Below, piece after piece: positions 1 to 7,929 of a stretch of 28,334 nt of DNA. Under the pieces are notes generated by a model. It made no database searches, was not told where the DNA came from, and saw nothing but the letters and a program-made list of their open reading frames with translations. This DNA comes from Atopobium sp. (lineage in GTDB: Bacteria > Actinomycetota > Coriobacteriia > Coriobacteriales > Atopobiaceae), in assembly GCA_015259105.1 (NCBI GenBank), contig JABZGZ010000006.1, positions 1 through 28,334 of the forward strand, in the 5' to 3' direction. Position numbers and translations under genes: made by a program. Each line of letters opens with the position of its first letter. Within the stretch, counting starts at the first letter, position 1.

Positions 1-404
1 TGTTTCCACCAAAACCATCGGTACCAGGGGTGACGTGAGCTACTGCCATGACCTCGCCGGTTGCTGCATCGGTGATGTTAAAGGTAGACGCAGGATGAGC
101 TGCGGTAAACCTCATCTCGTTAGGGAGCGTGACGTCAAAGTAATCGCCCGGCTCTACGTTAGCGTTTGCAGAGGCGTCCCACGTCATAGCAATGGCATAC
201 ACATTTGCCTTGTTAACAACGGTAGTTGGATTACCAAAACGATCTTCAACTCTAAAGTCTGTAATGGTTGCGACAACCGCTTTAGGGGTGCCTGTAGCAG
301 CTTCAGTGCTTGCAGTCTCAGCAAAAGCTGATTTTGCAGCAAGTGGAAGCGCCAGGACCAGCATGAAGACAAAACTTAACAGCTTAAACAGTCGTTTGTT
401 CATC
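1..404 (-). CDS. Surface adhesin/pilin-like protein, N-terminal part (cut by window edge)
   Basis: Open frame reading leftwards from an ATG at 404-402 to the window edge without a stop; about 134 residues are visible. It begins MNKRLFKLLSF and has a positively charged n-region, a hydrophobic core and an A-S-A-F-A-type cleavage region, so it is a secreted protein. The mature part contains a 'DYFDVTLPNEMRFTA' stretch that aligns with 'DYFDITLPDKVQFTA' in the LPXTG protein encoded just upstream, so the two are paralogous tandem genes with a Cna/Sdr-like adhesive N-domain. An AAGGAG ribosome site (rc of 410-415) lies 5 bases before the ATG. The C-terminus, with any LPXTG signal, lies outside the window, so wall anchoring is inferred from the paralogue. 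Confidence 0.8.
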
Positions 405-469
405 AGGACTCCTTTGCAATAGATGCGTCTATTTTCACCTATTACAAAGAGAATTTATTTGAGATTCTG

Positions 470-500
470 TATATATTTATATAGCTTTTTTAAAGTTCAA
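470..500 (-). promoter_or_regulatory. Candidate promoter of the partial adhesin gene
   Basis: On the minus strand TTGAAC (rc of 495-500) is followed after 17-19 bases by an AT-only stretch (470-477) able to serve as a -10 box. The spacing is plausible but the -10 match is loose. It lies about 65 bases before the start codon in a strongly AT-rich, gene-free stretch. Confidence 0.3.
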
Positions 501-568
501 ATATTTATGCAGGTACAAGGAATTTATCGGTTCTTTTTCTGATACCTTTTAAATAAAGTACAGCTAAA

Positions 569-596
569 TTCACAAGTTCTTCACAATTGTTCACAA
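569..596. repeat. Three phased TTCACAA direct repeats
   Basis: TTCACAA occurs at 569-575, 580-586 and 590-596, that is at steps of 11 and 10 bases, one helical turn each. The array sits about 70-95 bases upstream of the candidate -35 of the leftward adhesin gene. Helically phased direct repeats are a common layout for response-regulator binding, which is an inference here. The rest of 405-730 is AT-rich and holds no gene I can support. Confidence 0.45.
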
Positions 597-730
597 CGAA
601 CATTACACGCTACGAACAGCAAACCGTAATAAAAATGGATAAATATTACGTCTAACAAATCTAAATGCTGGACATTAGTCACTTTTTATACGTTATTCCG
701 AATAGGTCATTTTTCTGTATGCATTAAGGA

Positions 731-775
731 GGCGAGAAACCCGTGGATTCTCACAAACTAGACGGGTTTCTCGCC
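731..775. repeat. 14-bp inverted repeat (large hairpin) without U-tract
   Basis: GGCGAGAAACCCGT (731-744) and its exact complement (762-775) can form a 14-bp stem with a 17-base loop. It directly follows the terminator of the LPXTG gene on the minus strand. No T-run follows it in either direction as an intrinsic terminator would need, so its job is unclear. The core also appears elsewhere in the window (see findings). Confidence 0.6.
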
Positions 776-812
776 AAAAAAGAACGCCTTGCCACGAGGA
801 CAAGACGTTCTT
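776..812 (-). terminator. Rho-independent terminator of the LPXTG adhesin gene
   Basis: On the minus strand a 12-bp stem (rc of 801-812 pairing with rc of 780-791, one G-U pair) with a 9-base loop is followed by a run of six T (781-776, two of them within the stem base). It lies about 53 bases after the stop codon at 865. Confidence 0.85.
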
Positions 813-864
813 GTGAAGGTGCGTGGGAGCCGTGCGCCCGCGCTGCTACGACTGCGCGTCAGAC

Positions 865-2568
865 TTACTTGCGGCGCTTAAGTGCAACTGCGCTGCCCAG
901 TGCTGCCAAAGATCCAAAGAGGACGCCTGCGACAGAAGATGCATCTCCGGTGTAGGGGAGGTTGGACTTCTTGCGAGTCTTAGCAGGCTTCTCTGGAGTT
1001 GGAGGAACCTGGGTGTTAGTGACTACAAAGCCTTGATCTGCGTCACCGGTAATCTGGCTAGTGTAGCCAGCTACCTCGTCCTCAGAGATGGTGTAGGTAA
1101 TCTCAGAGCCGTCAGCTGCATAAGCCTCGAGGCCTGTGAAGGAATCCTGCCAATTGTTGTCAGAGCTCAAGGTAAGGGTTTTGCCGGTGTCAACGCCGTT
1201 TGCAAGCAGGTGAACGGTTACTGCTCCGCCCTCGGCACCATTCCAGACCTTCTGTACAGGAATGTCTGCATGAGCGTTCTTCTTGTTCTCAATAATCTTG
1301 ATAGTGCCGGACTGATTGTCAACGTTTACGGTGTAGACAGTAGCGTCACGCACATAACCATCTGGAGCAGTAAGCTCTTCGATGGTGTAGGAGCCGGTAG
1401 TGAGCCTCTCGGAGGTTGCAGTTCCGTCGGCGCCTGTAGTAAGAGTCCAAGAATCAGCTGGGTTAGCAACACTTGTTACCTTAAAAGTTGCGCCTGGAAG
1501 CTGGGTAGTTGCGTTGTCAGCGTCAACCTTGATGATGCGGATGCGGCCGACAAGATTGCCGATTGCGCCGCCGGAGTTGCTTGGAGAGTAGTAGGTAAAG
1601 CCAATCTCGCTTCTTGGAGCACCGCCAGCATTGGTAAGCACACCATAGTTATGCAGAGCCATGCCTGGGATAAAGGTGGTGCGATACTGCAGGAGGTAAC
1701 GCTGGCCCTGGGAGAAGTCAACGCCGCTCAGATTGAGGTGGTAGGAGTGACCGTCAGCTGCAATAGAAAGTGCACCATTAGGAATGGTGACCTCCTGAAG
1801 GTTGCTGTAGTTGCCGGTTCCATCGAAGTCTGCACGATACAGGTGGAAAGAGTTGGCAATGTAGGTTACCGACGCAGGCAGGTCTCCGCCGTTTCTATCA
1901 GAGAGGGTGTCAGAGAACTCAACGCCAGTCATGTTAGCAGCGGAGTAGTTAAGACGAACGTACCAAAGTACCTCGGACTCGGTACCGGTAACAGGGCCGC
2001 CCCACTTGTTGAGCCACTCCTGACCAATGGTGTTCTTTGGACGAACAATCATGTTGAGAGGAACAGCGGTGCCGTTAACGCCAAAGTCAATGTGGGTGTT
2101 GTCACCTGCGTTGATAGCATCGCGGTCGTAGAGAGCGGACAGCGAGAAAGTACCCTTAATCTGAGTGTGGGTGTTTGCATAGTCTGTATAAACAACATGC
2201 AGGGTGCCGCCAAAAATGCTGCCTGCTGCTGGAGTTGGGTAAGCCCAAGCTACGGTTGCGCCGTTAGGATCTTTAACTTCAATTGGAGTTGTGTTTTGTG
2301 TGGCTGTGAACTGGACTTTATCGGGCAGGGTAATATCAAAATAGTCACCTTCTGCCACGGTAGAAGCGGTAGATTCCCAGTTGATTGTAATATGGTACAG
2401 ATTATCAGTGGTAATCTCATTGACTGGTGTATAAGTATCATCAGCCACAGACATGCTGGTAATTTGGACCGGTGAAACAGTTGCAGCCGAAGCGAATGTT
2501 GCCACAAAAGTAACAACAATCATAAAAGGAACAAGAAATACACCTAGTCTGACCAGTACTTTTTTCAT
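865..2568 (-). CDS. LPXTG-anchored surface protein with SpaA/Cna-B domains
   Basis: 567-residue secreted protein attached to peptidoglycan by sortase. Residues 1-29 are a signal peptide (MKKVLVRLG, hydrophobic core, A-S-A). About 35-330 form a Cna/Sdr-like adhesive N-region. About 340-430 is a SpaA/prealbumin-like domain with an isopeptide set: Lys347 in IRIIKVDA, Glu398 in the Y-T-I-E-E box, Asn428 in IIENKK. About 433-520 is a second Cna-B domain (Lys440, Glu496, Asn518). A Pro-rich spacer follows, then LPYTG at 537-541, a hydrophobic span and the tail KRRK. No YPK pilin motif was seen, so it is more likely an adhesin or minor pilin than a major shaft subunit. A TTGGAG-like SD precedes the ATG. 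Lies just upstream of its partial paralogue; no sortase gene is in the window. Confidence 0.92.
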   Translation of the reverse strand: MKKVLVRLGVFLVPFMIVVTFVATFASAATVSPVQITSMSVADDTYTPVNEITTDNLYHITINWESTASTVAEGDYFDITLPDKVQFTATQNTTPIEVKDPNGATVAWAYPTPAAGSIFGGTLHVVYTDYANTHTQIKGTFSLSALYDRDAINAGDNTHIDFGVNGTAVPLNMIVRPKNTIGQEWLNKWGGPVTGTESEVLWYVRLNYSAANMTGVEFSDTLSDRNGGDLPASVTYIANSFHLYRADFDGTGNYSNLQEVTIPNGALSIAADGHSYHLNLSGVDFSQGQRYLLQYRTTFIPGMALHNYGVLTNAGGAPRSEIGFTYYSPSNSGGAIGNLVGRIRIIKVDADNATTQLPGATFKVTSVANPADSWTLTTGADGTATSERLTTGSYTIEELTAPDGYVRDATVYTVNVDNQSGTIKIIENKKNAHADIPVQKVWNGAEGGAVTVHLLANGVDTGKTLTLSSDNNWQDSFTGLEAYAADGSEITYTISEDEVAGYTSQITGDADQGFVVTNTQVPPTPEKPAKTRKKSNLPYTGDASSVAGVLFGSLAALGSAVALKRRK

Positions 2569-2625
2569 AAACCAAACTCCAATTCGTATTTCAAACGTGA
2601 GAAAATTATTGCAGATACGTACTTA

Positions 2626-2643
2626 AAAACTGTTACCAGTTTT
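2626..2643. promoter_or_regulatory. Short inverted repeat upstream of the LPXTG gene
   Basis: AAAACTG, four bases, CAGTTTT: a perfect 7-bp dyad about 58-75 bases before the adhesin start codon on the minus strand. It could be an operator or a small 5'-UTR hairpin; the sequence alone does not decide. Confidence 0.3.
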
Positions 2644-2947
2644 GGTCGTCACAAAACAATTACATTTCAAGTTATAGTGTCTTTGACCTGCTCTTCTCGC
2701 CACATTCTGTGTTTTATAATTGTTAGAAATTAGTAGCATTTCTTGTCAGATTATAGAACTTTACCGTCTTTTGTTTGCGCAGAATAAGAAGACTTTTTGG
2801 CGCGCGCAATCTCTCGTGGTGTTATCGGCTGGTTGAAGGTATTATTAATAGCAATAAATTCGTGGTAGAGATATGTGTCCATACGTGCGGCATTGCGTTG
2901 GCGCAGAATCCAAGAGTGACCGGGAAACCGGAGAAGCGGAGTCATGC

Positions 2948-4537
2948 ATGAGCGAGTCCAGGCCCAAGCAGTTTGTTGCAGTTCTAGACTTTGGTGCCCA
3001 GTACGGCCAGTTAATTGCACGTCGCGTGCGCGATCTTAACGTCTACTCCGAGATTGTTCCTTGTGATATTTCCGCAGATGAGCTTCGTGAGCTCAATCCA
3101 TCTGCGCTCATTTTGTCCGGCGGCCCTGCTTCCGTTTACGCGGAGGACGCGCCAAAGATTGACCCAGAGATCCTGGAGCTTGGCCTACCTGTCTTTGGTT
3201 TCTGCTATGGACAGCAGATTATGGCGGTTACTTTGGGCGGCACCGTTGGACACACCGAGAAGGGCGAGTATGGCCCAGCTCATCTGACTCGCGCGGGAGA
3301 GAGTCGCATTTTTGACGGCACCGCTGAGCAGCAGACCGTTTGGATGAGTCACCGCGATGCTGTGTCTGAGGTTCCAGAGGGCTTTACCGTTACCGCTTCT
3401 ACCGATGTTTGCCCTATTGCAGCTATGGAAAACGCTGCTAAGAACCTGTATTCCACTCAGTTCCACCCAGAGGTCAACCACACTGAGTGCGGTTCCCAGA
3501 TGCTTTCTAACTTCCTGTTCAATATCTGTGGTTTTGAGAAGACGTGGACCATGGATAACATCATTGAGCAGAAGGTGGAGGAGATTCGCCAGAAGGTTGG
3601 AAACGGCCGCGTTATTTTGGCGCTTTCCGGCGGCGTTGACTCTTCTGTTGTCGCAGCTCTTGTTCACCGTGCTATCGGCGATCAGCTTACCTGCGTGTTT
3701 GTTAACCACGGCATGCTCCGTAAGGGCGAGCCAGAGATGGTTGAGCAGGTCTTCCGCAAGCAGTTCAACGTGCCTCTGATTCACGTTCACGCAGAGCAGC
3801 GCTATGCAGAGCTTCTGGCTGGCGTTACTGAGCCAGAGATGAAGCGTCGCCTGATTGGTACCGAGTTCTGGAAGGTCTTCTTTGACGAGGCCCAGAAGCT
3901 GGACGGCGTTCAGTTCCTGGCACAGGGTACCATCTACCCTGACATTATTGAGTCCGGCGCTCGTAAGACAGGCGGCAAGGCTGCAACCATTAAGAGCCAC
4001 CACAACCTGATTCCATTCCCAGAAGGCGTTCACTTTGACCTGATTGAGCCTCTGGATCACTTCTTCAAGGACGAGGTCCGCGCGCTGGGCGTCTCTCTTG
4101 GCCTGCCAGAGAACCTTGTCTACAGGCAGCCATTCCCAGGTCCTGGCCTTGCTATCCGCATCATTGGCGACGTTACCCCAGAAAAGCTGGAGATTCTTCG
4201 CAACGCAGACGCTATTGTCCGTGAAGAGATTGATGCCTACAACGCTCAGCTCTTTGACGAGACAGGCGATCGTAACTCCGAGCACAGCGTTTGGCAGTAC
4301 TTTGCTGTGCTACCCGACATTAAGTCCGTTGGTGTAATGGGTGATGAGCGCACGTATGCTCGTCCAGTTATCCTGCGTGCTGTTGAGTCGAGCGATGCTA
4401 TGACCGCTGACTGGGCAAAGCTCCCTTACGAGCTGCTGACTCGTATTTCTTCTCGCATCGTTAGTGAGGTTGCTGGCGTTAACCGCGTAGCTTACGACAT
4501 CACTCCAAAGCCACCTGCGACCATTGAGTGGGAGTAG
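2948..4537 (+). CDS. guaA: GMP synthase (glutamine-hydrolysing)
   Basis: Converts XMP, glutamine and ATP to GMP, the last step of de novo guanine nucleotide synthesis; cytosolic. 529 residues from the chosen start. An N-terminal class I glutamine amidotransferase domain (about 8-200) has the nucleophile Cys86 in GFCYGQQ and the catalytic His/Glu in QFHPEVNHTE. Next is the ATP-pyrophosphatase domain with the PP-loop LALSGGVDSS, and then the C-terminal dimerisation/XMP-binding domain ending in the family-typical K-P-P-A-T-I-E-W-E. The frame is open back to 2873, but the ATG at 2948 has a GCGGAG ribosome site 6 bases away and gives the normal N-terminus. It is a single gene, convergent with the ABC-F gene downstream. 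The 3' end of guaA is a well-known integration site for genomic islands (see findings). Confidence 0.98.
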   Translation: MSESRPKQFVAVLDFGAQYGQLIARRVRDLNVYSEIVPCDISADELRELNPSALILSGGPASVYAEDAPKIDPEILELGLPVFGFCYGQQIMAVTLGGTVGHTEKGEYGPAHLTRAGESRIFDGTAEQQTVWMSHRDAVSEVPEGFTVTASTDVCPIAAMENAAKNLYSTQFHPEVNHTECGSQMLSNFLFNICGFEKTWTMDNIIEQKVEEIRQKVGNGRVILALSGGVDSSVVAALVHRAIGDQLTCVFVNHGMLRKGEPEMVEQVFRKQFNVPLIHVHAEQRYAELLAGVTEPEMKRRLIGTEFWKVFFDEAQKLDGVQFLAQGTIYPDIIESGARKTGGKAATIKSHHNLIPFPEGVHFDLIEPLDHFFKDEVRALGVSLGLPENLVYRQPFPGPGLAIRIIGDVTPEKLEILRNADAIVREEIDAYNAQLFDETGDRNSEHSVWQYFAVLPDIKSVGVMGDERTYARPVILRAVESSDAMTADWAKLPYELLTRISSRIVSEVAGVNRVAYDITPKPPATIEWE

Positions 4538-4647
4538 GACGACAGGGTTCTGACCTGCGATTTTGAGTGCCGCACTATGCCGCTGAGTTTCGTTTCGTAC
4601 GAGAGTCATGACAAAGCCACCAGCGACGGAGATGAGTAAAAGCGATT

Positions 4648-4690
4648 AAAGAGCCTCCGTTTCCTGCGTTGGGACGGAGGCTCTTTCTTT
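4648..4690. terminator. Terminator after guaA, probably bidirectional
   Basis: AAAGAGCCTCCGT (4648-4660) and its exact complement (4674-4686) form a 13-bp stem with a 13-base loop, ending CTCTTTCTTT on the plus strand. Because the stem begins with AAA it also gives a short U-run on the minus strand, so it could serve both guaA and the convergent ABC-F gene (stop at 4743). Confidence 0.9.
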
Positions 4691-4742
4691 GCCGTTTTAC
4701 TCCCTTGTCTCCGTTCGGGGATTATTTCTTGCTCATTTAGGG

Positions 4743-6212
4743 CTATTCGCGCTGAAAGATTTTGACTAGCTTGGTGTCCTTTATTTCGTAGACAATGTCT
4801 GCGACGTTCTCGACCAGCCTCTTATCGTGGGAGACGAACACTATCGTTCCGGCATAGGCGCTCATCATCTGCTCGAGGGCTTCGGCGCTCTTGATGTCCA
4901 GGTAATTTCCAGGCTCGTCCATGAGCAAGATGTTGTATCTGCCCAGCAGCATCTTCGCGAGTAGCAGCTTGATGACTTCGCCTCCCGAGAGAACGCCAAC
5001 GTCCTTTGTCAGGTCGCGCGGTCCGATTCCCATAGAGGCGAGGATGCCTCGAATTTCGGTCATGCTGTACTCGCAACCATCCTGCATGAACGAGATCGCA
5101 GACTGACGGGCGTCGAACTTGTAGCCTGTTTGCTCGAAGTAACCGATCTCTGCCTTGGGAGAGATGTTGATACCGTCGGCGCGTCGAGCGATTGCCTTCA
5201 GCAGGCTGGTCTTTCCTGTACCGTTGCCACCGGTGATGGCCACTTTGGCACCGAGCGGTATCTCGAATTTCGCGTGGTCATAGAGCATGCAGTTGCCGAA
5301 GCTCAAGCTGAAATCGTCTGCCGAGATGGGAAATTTACTATGCAGTTCCAGGGCCTTGCTCTGGCGGAACCGCACGGCGCGAATGCTATCTGGGGCCTCA
5401 ATCCCTTCGAGCGCTTCGAGGCGCTTCTCCATGTCCTTAGCCGCCTGGTACATCCTCTTCTGTTTGGTGCCGGTTGCTTTCTGATGCCCCAATCGACCTG
5501 CATACTCGTTGCTTTTTTTCGCAGCCTTCCGCTTGGCGTCGACCTGCCGTGCTTTTTTCCGTTGTTTTTCGATGGCGGCTTCGAGGCGATCGCGCTCGCG
5601 CATCGCCTCTTCGTATCGAGTCGCCTGAGCTTTGCGCTCTTCTTCTTTCTGTCGCAGATAGTCGGAGTAGTCACCCCAGAATTCGGAAATACCGCCGTCT
5701 TTGAGCTCCCAGATCTTGTCTACCACCTGGTCGAGAAAATGACGGTCATGGCTCACGATGAGCAGAGCCCCATCAAATGCCTTGAGTTGTCCGACGAGAA
5801 GGCGGATGCCGTCTTGGTCGAGGTGGCTCGTAGGCTCGTCGGCGAAGATCGCGCTTGCATGCTGGGAGAGTGCAGAGGCAATCTTGGCGCGTGTTTCCTC
5901 CCCGCCGCTCATCGTCTCCTGCGCCACTCCGGCGACGTTGAGACGGGAGAGCATCTCACCACTGTCCTGAGCCGCATCAAGGTCGAGTTCATCGAGTTGG
6001 CCGATGAGGGCAATGCTGCCGAAGCGCCTGACGTCGGCGTCCGCAATGGTAAGATTGCCGCTCAGAATTTTAAGCAGGCTGGTTTTGCCTGCGCCATTGT
6101 CTCCCACCAAGCCGATGCGATCGTAGGAGTAGATTTCCAACTCTTCGATATCCAGGATATCGCGGCCGGCATATTCCAAAAAGATGTCTTTAGCTTTGAC
6201 TATGAGTTCCAT
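4743..6212 (-). CDS. ABC-F ribosomal protection protein, Msr(D)/Mel-like
   Basis: 489 residues with two ATPase domains and no membrane segments. Domain 1: Walker A GDNGAGKTS (37-45), signature MSGGE (101-105), Walker B AIFADEP (121-127). A charged coiled linker (about 187-275) follows. Domain 2: Walker A GGNGTGKTS (328-336), signature LSGGE (408-412), Walker B ILLMDEP (428-434). The sequence matches my memory of Msr(D)/Mel of the mef-mel pair along its whole length, for example MELIVKAKDI, YDRIGLVGDNGAGKT, YSDYLRQKEEERK and VRFRQSKALELHS. Such proteins displace macrolides (and sometimes ketolides or streptogramin B) from the ribosome exit tunnel. The AGGCGG ribosome site is modest. GC is higher than in guaA, and the Mef-like pump gene is upstream, as in the mega element. 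Drug range is inferred; identity looks well below what would justify the name msrD. Confidence 0.9.
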   Translation of the reverse strand: MELIVKAKDIFLEYAGRDILDIEELEIYSYDRIGLVGDNGAGKTSLLKILSGNLTIADADVRRFGSIALIGQLDELDLDAAQDSGEMLSRLNVAGVAQETMSGGEETRAKIASALSQHASAIFADEPTSHLDQDGIRLLVGQLKAFDGALLIVSHDRHFLDQVVDKIWELKDGGISEFWGDYSDYLRQKEEERKAQATRYEEAMRERDRLEAAIEKQRKKARQVDAKRKAAKKSNEYAGRLGHQKATGTKQKRMYQAAKDMEKRLEALEGIEAPDSIRAVRFRQSKALELHSKFPISADDFSLSFGNCMLYDHAKFEIPLGAKVAITGGNGTGKTSLLKAIARRADGINISPKAEIGYFEQTGYKFDARQSAISFMQDGCEYSMTEIRGILASMGIGPRDLTKDVGVLSGGEVIKLLLAKMLLGRYNILLMDEPGNYLDIKSAEALEQMMSAYAGTIVFVSHDKRLVENVADIVYEIKDTKLVKIFQRE

Positions 6213-6473
6213 AGGTTGAACCGCCTTTTGTGTATTAGCCTTTTACTGGAAGCGCAGCCATGCCAAAAAAGATTGCTCACGTCGATTTTTCGCCTTTGCC
6301 CAATTGCCGGCGCGAGCGTTTTGACCTTGCGCAAGCCGGCAAATCCGAAAATGATAGTTGGCGACGAATAAGGAGCGCGATGTGGGATGTCGGCGCAATA
6401 CCTCGTCGTCGCAAGGGCTTGAAGGCTGACGCGTGAACCGATGGCTGCCGCCTCTTTTTTTCGAATACTTGGG
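6213..6473 (-). promoter_or_regulatory. Pump/ABC-F intercistronic region with hairpin
   Basis: 261 bases between the pump stop and the ABC-F start, with no supported gene. An inverted repeat TTGCCGGC (6304-6311) / GCCGGCAA (6335-6342) can form a hairpin with further pairing in the loop. A 26-codon frame (GTG at 6277 to a stop at 6200) overlaps the first codons of the ABC-F gene, and an 8-codon ATG frame (M-A-A-L-P-V-K-G) lies nearby; neither has a strong ribosome site. In the streptococcal mef-mel pair this gap carries an attenuator, so a control element here is possible but unproven. Confidence 0.3.
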
Positions 6474-7760
6474 CTATTGAATCCGCCCGGTATCTCTTTT
6501 CCCCACGTTTCGGACGCTCGGAGCAAGCAGCATAGCCATCGCAAGCAGTACCATGGTCGCTCCAGAGCCGACGAACCATAACGGAGCTCCAAGCAGATCC
6601 GCAAAAACGGAGGGGGCCGCGAGGCCCATGGGCATGGCCCACGCCATGATGGTTCCGTAGAGGCCGAAAACGCGGCCTAGGTACTCAGGAGGTATCTGCT
6701 CCTGCATAAGGGCAGTCTGGGTTCCCGCGTACAACGGGGAGCATGCGCCCATAAGAAAGCTCGCCGGTAGGAAAACGGCGAACAGCGACGGGCCGATCAA
6801 TCCGGATGCGATTGCGACGACGCCGAAGCCGGCGATCGCGGCGACCATGGTGAGCGACCTATTGCGGAACCCTCCCGTGGCCGCCAAAATGCCGGACCCA
6901 GCCAGCATGCCTGCGGAGAAAAGGACCTCCACCAAAGCAGCATCCCCCGTGCTACCGCCAAAATGTCCCAAGGTCATTATTGGGAACAATGCCGCGAGTG
7001 GGGAGAACGCGAAAGCGAAGACGAACCCGCACCAAAGAAGGGCGAACAGCCCCCTGTATCCCCTGATCAGCTTGTAGCCGTCCGAAATCTCAGAGAAAAG
7101 TTCTCGAACTTTATTGGAAAAGGACGAGCTGAGGTCGGCTTCGTCGAGTCCTCCTGCGTCTATCTGAGCGGCGAGGACAGCTAGAGAAGCGAAAAGCGCC
7201 CCCAGCACGTCGAGGGCAATCATGGCGGTAATGCCCGCCACAGGATAAATCACTGCCGCGAGCGCGGCGCCAAGAATGTATCCGGCGGACTGAATCGCCT
7301 GCATCACTCCCGATAGGCGAACGAGATGCTCTGGCGGGGCGAGATGGGGCGTGAGGGATTGGGAGGCCGGCGTGTAGAACGAAGTGCCAGCTGCGCGGAG
7401 AAACAGGGCGATGAGTATTGACCACGCAGGTAAGCTGCCGGCCAACGAGGCAATCGCCAAGGCGGCGCCCACCGCGGCAACGAAGAGGTCGGCGCCGATG
7501 AGAACACGTTTCAAAGGCAGCCTGTCGACAACGGCGCCCGCAAGGACTCCGAACAAAGCAATCGGCAGAAAGCCTGCTAACGATGCCAGGGAGAGGAGGG
7601 AAGATGATTCTGTCGTGAGGGCGATATGCCAAATGAGACCCATTTGGAGAATCAAGCTCGTCAATGTCGACACGAGCTCCCCGCCCCATACGAAACAAAT
7701 CTTAAATTGCCATGAATGGCACAGCGAAACAGACCTGCGCCGAGAGGTTTCAAATATCAT
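6474..7760 (-). CDS. Mef-like MFS macrolide efflux pump
   Basis: 428-residue major facilitator with about 12 hydrophobic membrane spans. It follows Mef(A) from memory through much of its length: WGGELVSTLTSLILQM (WAGQAVSLITSAILQM in Mef), SLASLAGFLP, GVLAGAVVDRLPLKRVLIGADL (motif A-like), IQSAGYI, ALDVLGALFAS, GTQTALMQEQIPPEYLGRVF. Mef proteins expel 14/15-membered macrolides with proton drive. The frame is open to a TTG at 7811; I chose the ATG at 7760 because it gives an N-terminus close to that of Mef, although its own ribosome site (TTGGAC) is weak, which fits control from the leader upstream. Transcribed ahead of the ABC-F gene from the promoter at 7900-7929. GC-rich, unlike the guaA neighbourhood. 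Substrate is inferred. Confidence 0.85.
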   Translation of the reverse strand: MIFETSRRRSVSLCHSWQFKICFVWGGELVSTLTSLILQMGLIWHIALTTESSSLLSLASLAGFLPIALFGVLAGAVVDRLPLKRVLIGADLFVAAVGAALAIASLAGSLPAWSILIALFLRAAGTSFYTPASQSLTPHLAPPEHLVRLSGVMQAIQSAGYILGAALAAVIYPVAGITAMIALDVLGALFASLAVLAAQIDAGGLDEADLSSSFSNKVRELFSEISDGYKLIRGYRGLFALLWCGFVFAFAFSPLAALFPIMTLGHFGGSTGDAALVEVLFSAGMLAGSGILAATGGFRNRSLTMVAAIAGFGVVAIASGLIGPSLFAVFLPASFLMGACSPLYAGTQTALMQEQIPPEYLGRVFGLYGTIMAWAMPMGLAAPSVFADLLGAPLWFVGSGATMVLLAMAMLLAPSVRNVGKRDTGRIQ

Positions 7761-7780
7761 GGTTATGTCCAATCGTGAAA

Positions 7781-7832
7781 TGGCGTGCAGAAAAACAACG
7801 CGACGCCACAACAGCGCCGCTTTCTAGGCGCT
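7781..7832 (-). promoter_or_regulatory. Candidate attenuator hairpins before the pump gene
   Basis: Two small stems lie between the leader ORF and the pump start. AGCGCC/GGCGCT (7827-7832 with 7813-7818) spans the leader stop codon. TGGCGT/ACGCCA (7803-7808 with 7781-7786, extendable by a G-U pair) ends 20 bases before the pump ATG. A ribosome stalled on the leader would cover or free the first stem, the usual logic of macrolide attenuation. Pairing is seen; function is inferred. Confidence 0.45.
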
Positions 7833-7859
7833 CATCCACGTGCGGAAAAGACCAACCAC
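7824..7859 (-). CDS. Leader peptide of the Mef-like operon (11 codons)
   Basis: GTG start at 7859, stop TAG at 7824, encoding (M)VGLFRTWMSA. It is preceded by a near-perfect Shine-Dalgarno, AAAGGAGG (rc of 7866-7873), 8 bases before the GTG, far stronger than the site of the pump gene itself. The transcript from the promoter at 7900-7929 would reach it after about 35 bases. Short leaders on which drug-bound ribosomes stall control mef, msr and erm genes. The R-T-W stretch resembles the basic-X-basic/aromatic type of stalling motif, but it is not a known leader that I recognise. Good reading signals, inferred function. Confidence 0.6.
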   Translation of the reverse strand: MVGLFRTWMSA

Positions 7860-7899
7860 GACACCCCTCCTTTGTTAATTCGGTCTGGCAAACCATGTA

Positions 7900-7929
7900 A
7901 TATTAACGAGGCTTGAGTTTGCCTGTCAA
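7900..7929 (-). promoter_or_regulatory. Promoter of the leader/pump/ABC-F operon
   Basis: On the minus strand a perfect TTGACA -35 (rc of 7924-7929), an 18-base spacer and TAATAT as -10 (rc of 7900-7905); TTAATA at 17 bases is an alternative. Transcription would start near 7893, some 35 bases before the leader GTG. Confidence 0.8.

Noticed and set aside
731..775. Calling the 14-bp hairpin a terminator
   Set aside because: No T-run follows it on either strand; the real terminator is the neighbouring hairpin at 776-812.
823..2475. 550-codon open frame on the plus strand
   Set aside because: It lies wholly antisense to the LPXTG adhesin gene, has Cys/Val/Gly-rich composition without domains, and no ribosome site; a mirror of biased codons.
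3185..4285. 366-codon frame on the minus strand inside guaA
   Set aside because: Antisense shadow of guaA; no start signals or family resemblance.
5130..6371. 413-codon open frame on the plus strand
   Set aside because: Antisense to the ABC-F gene, whose motifs are complete; no recognisable protein features.
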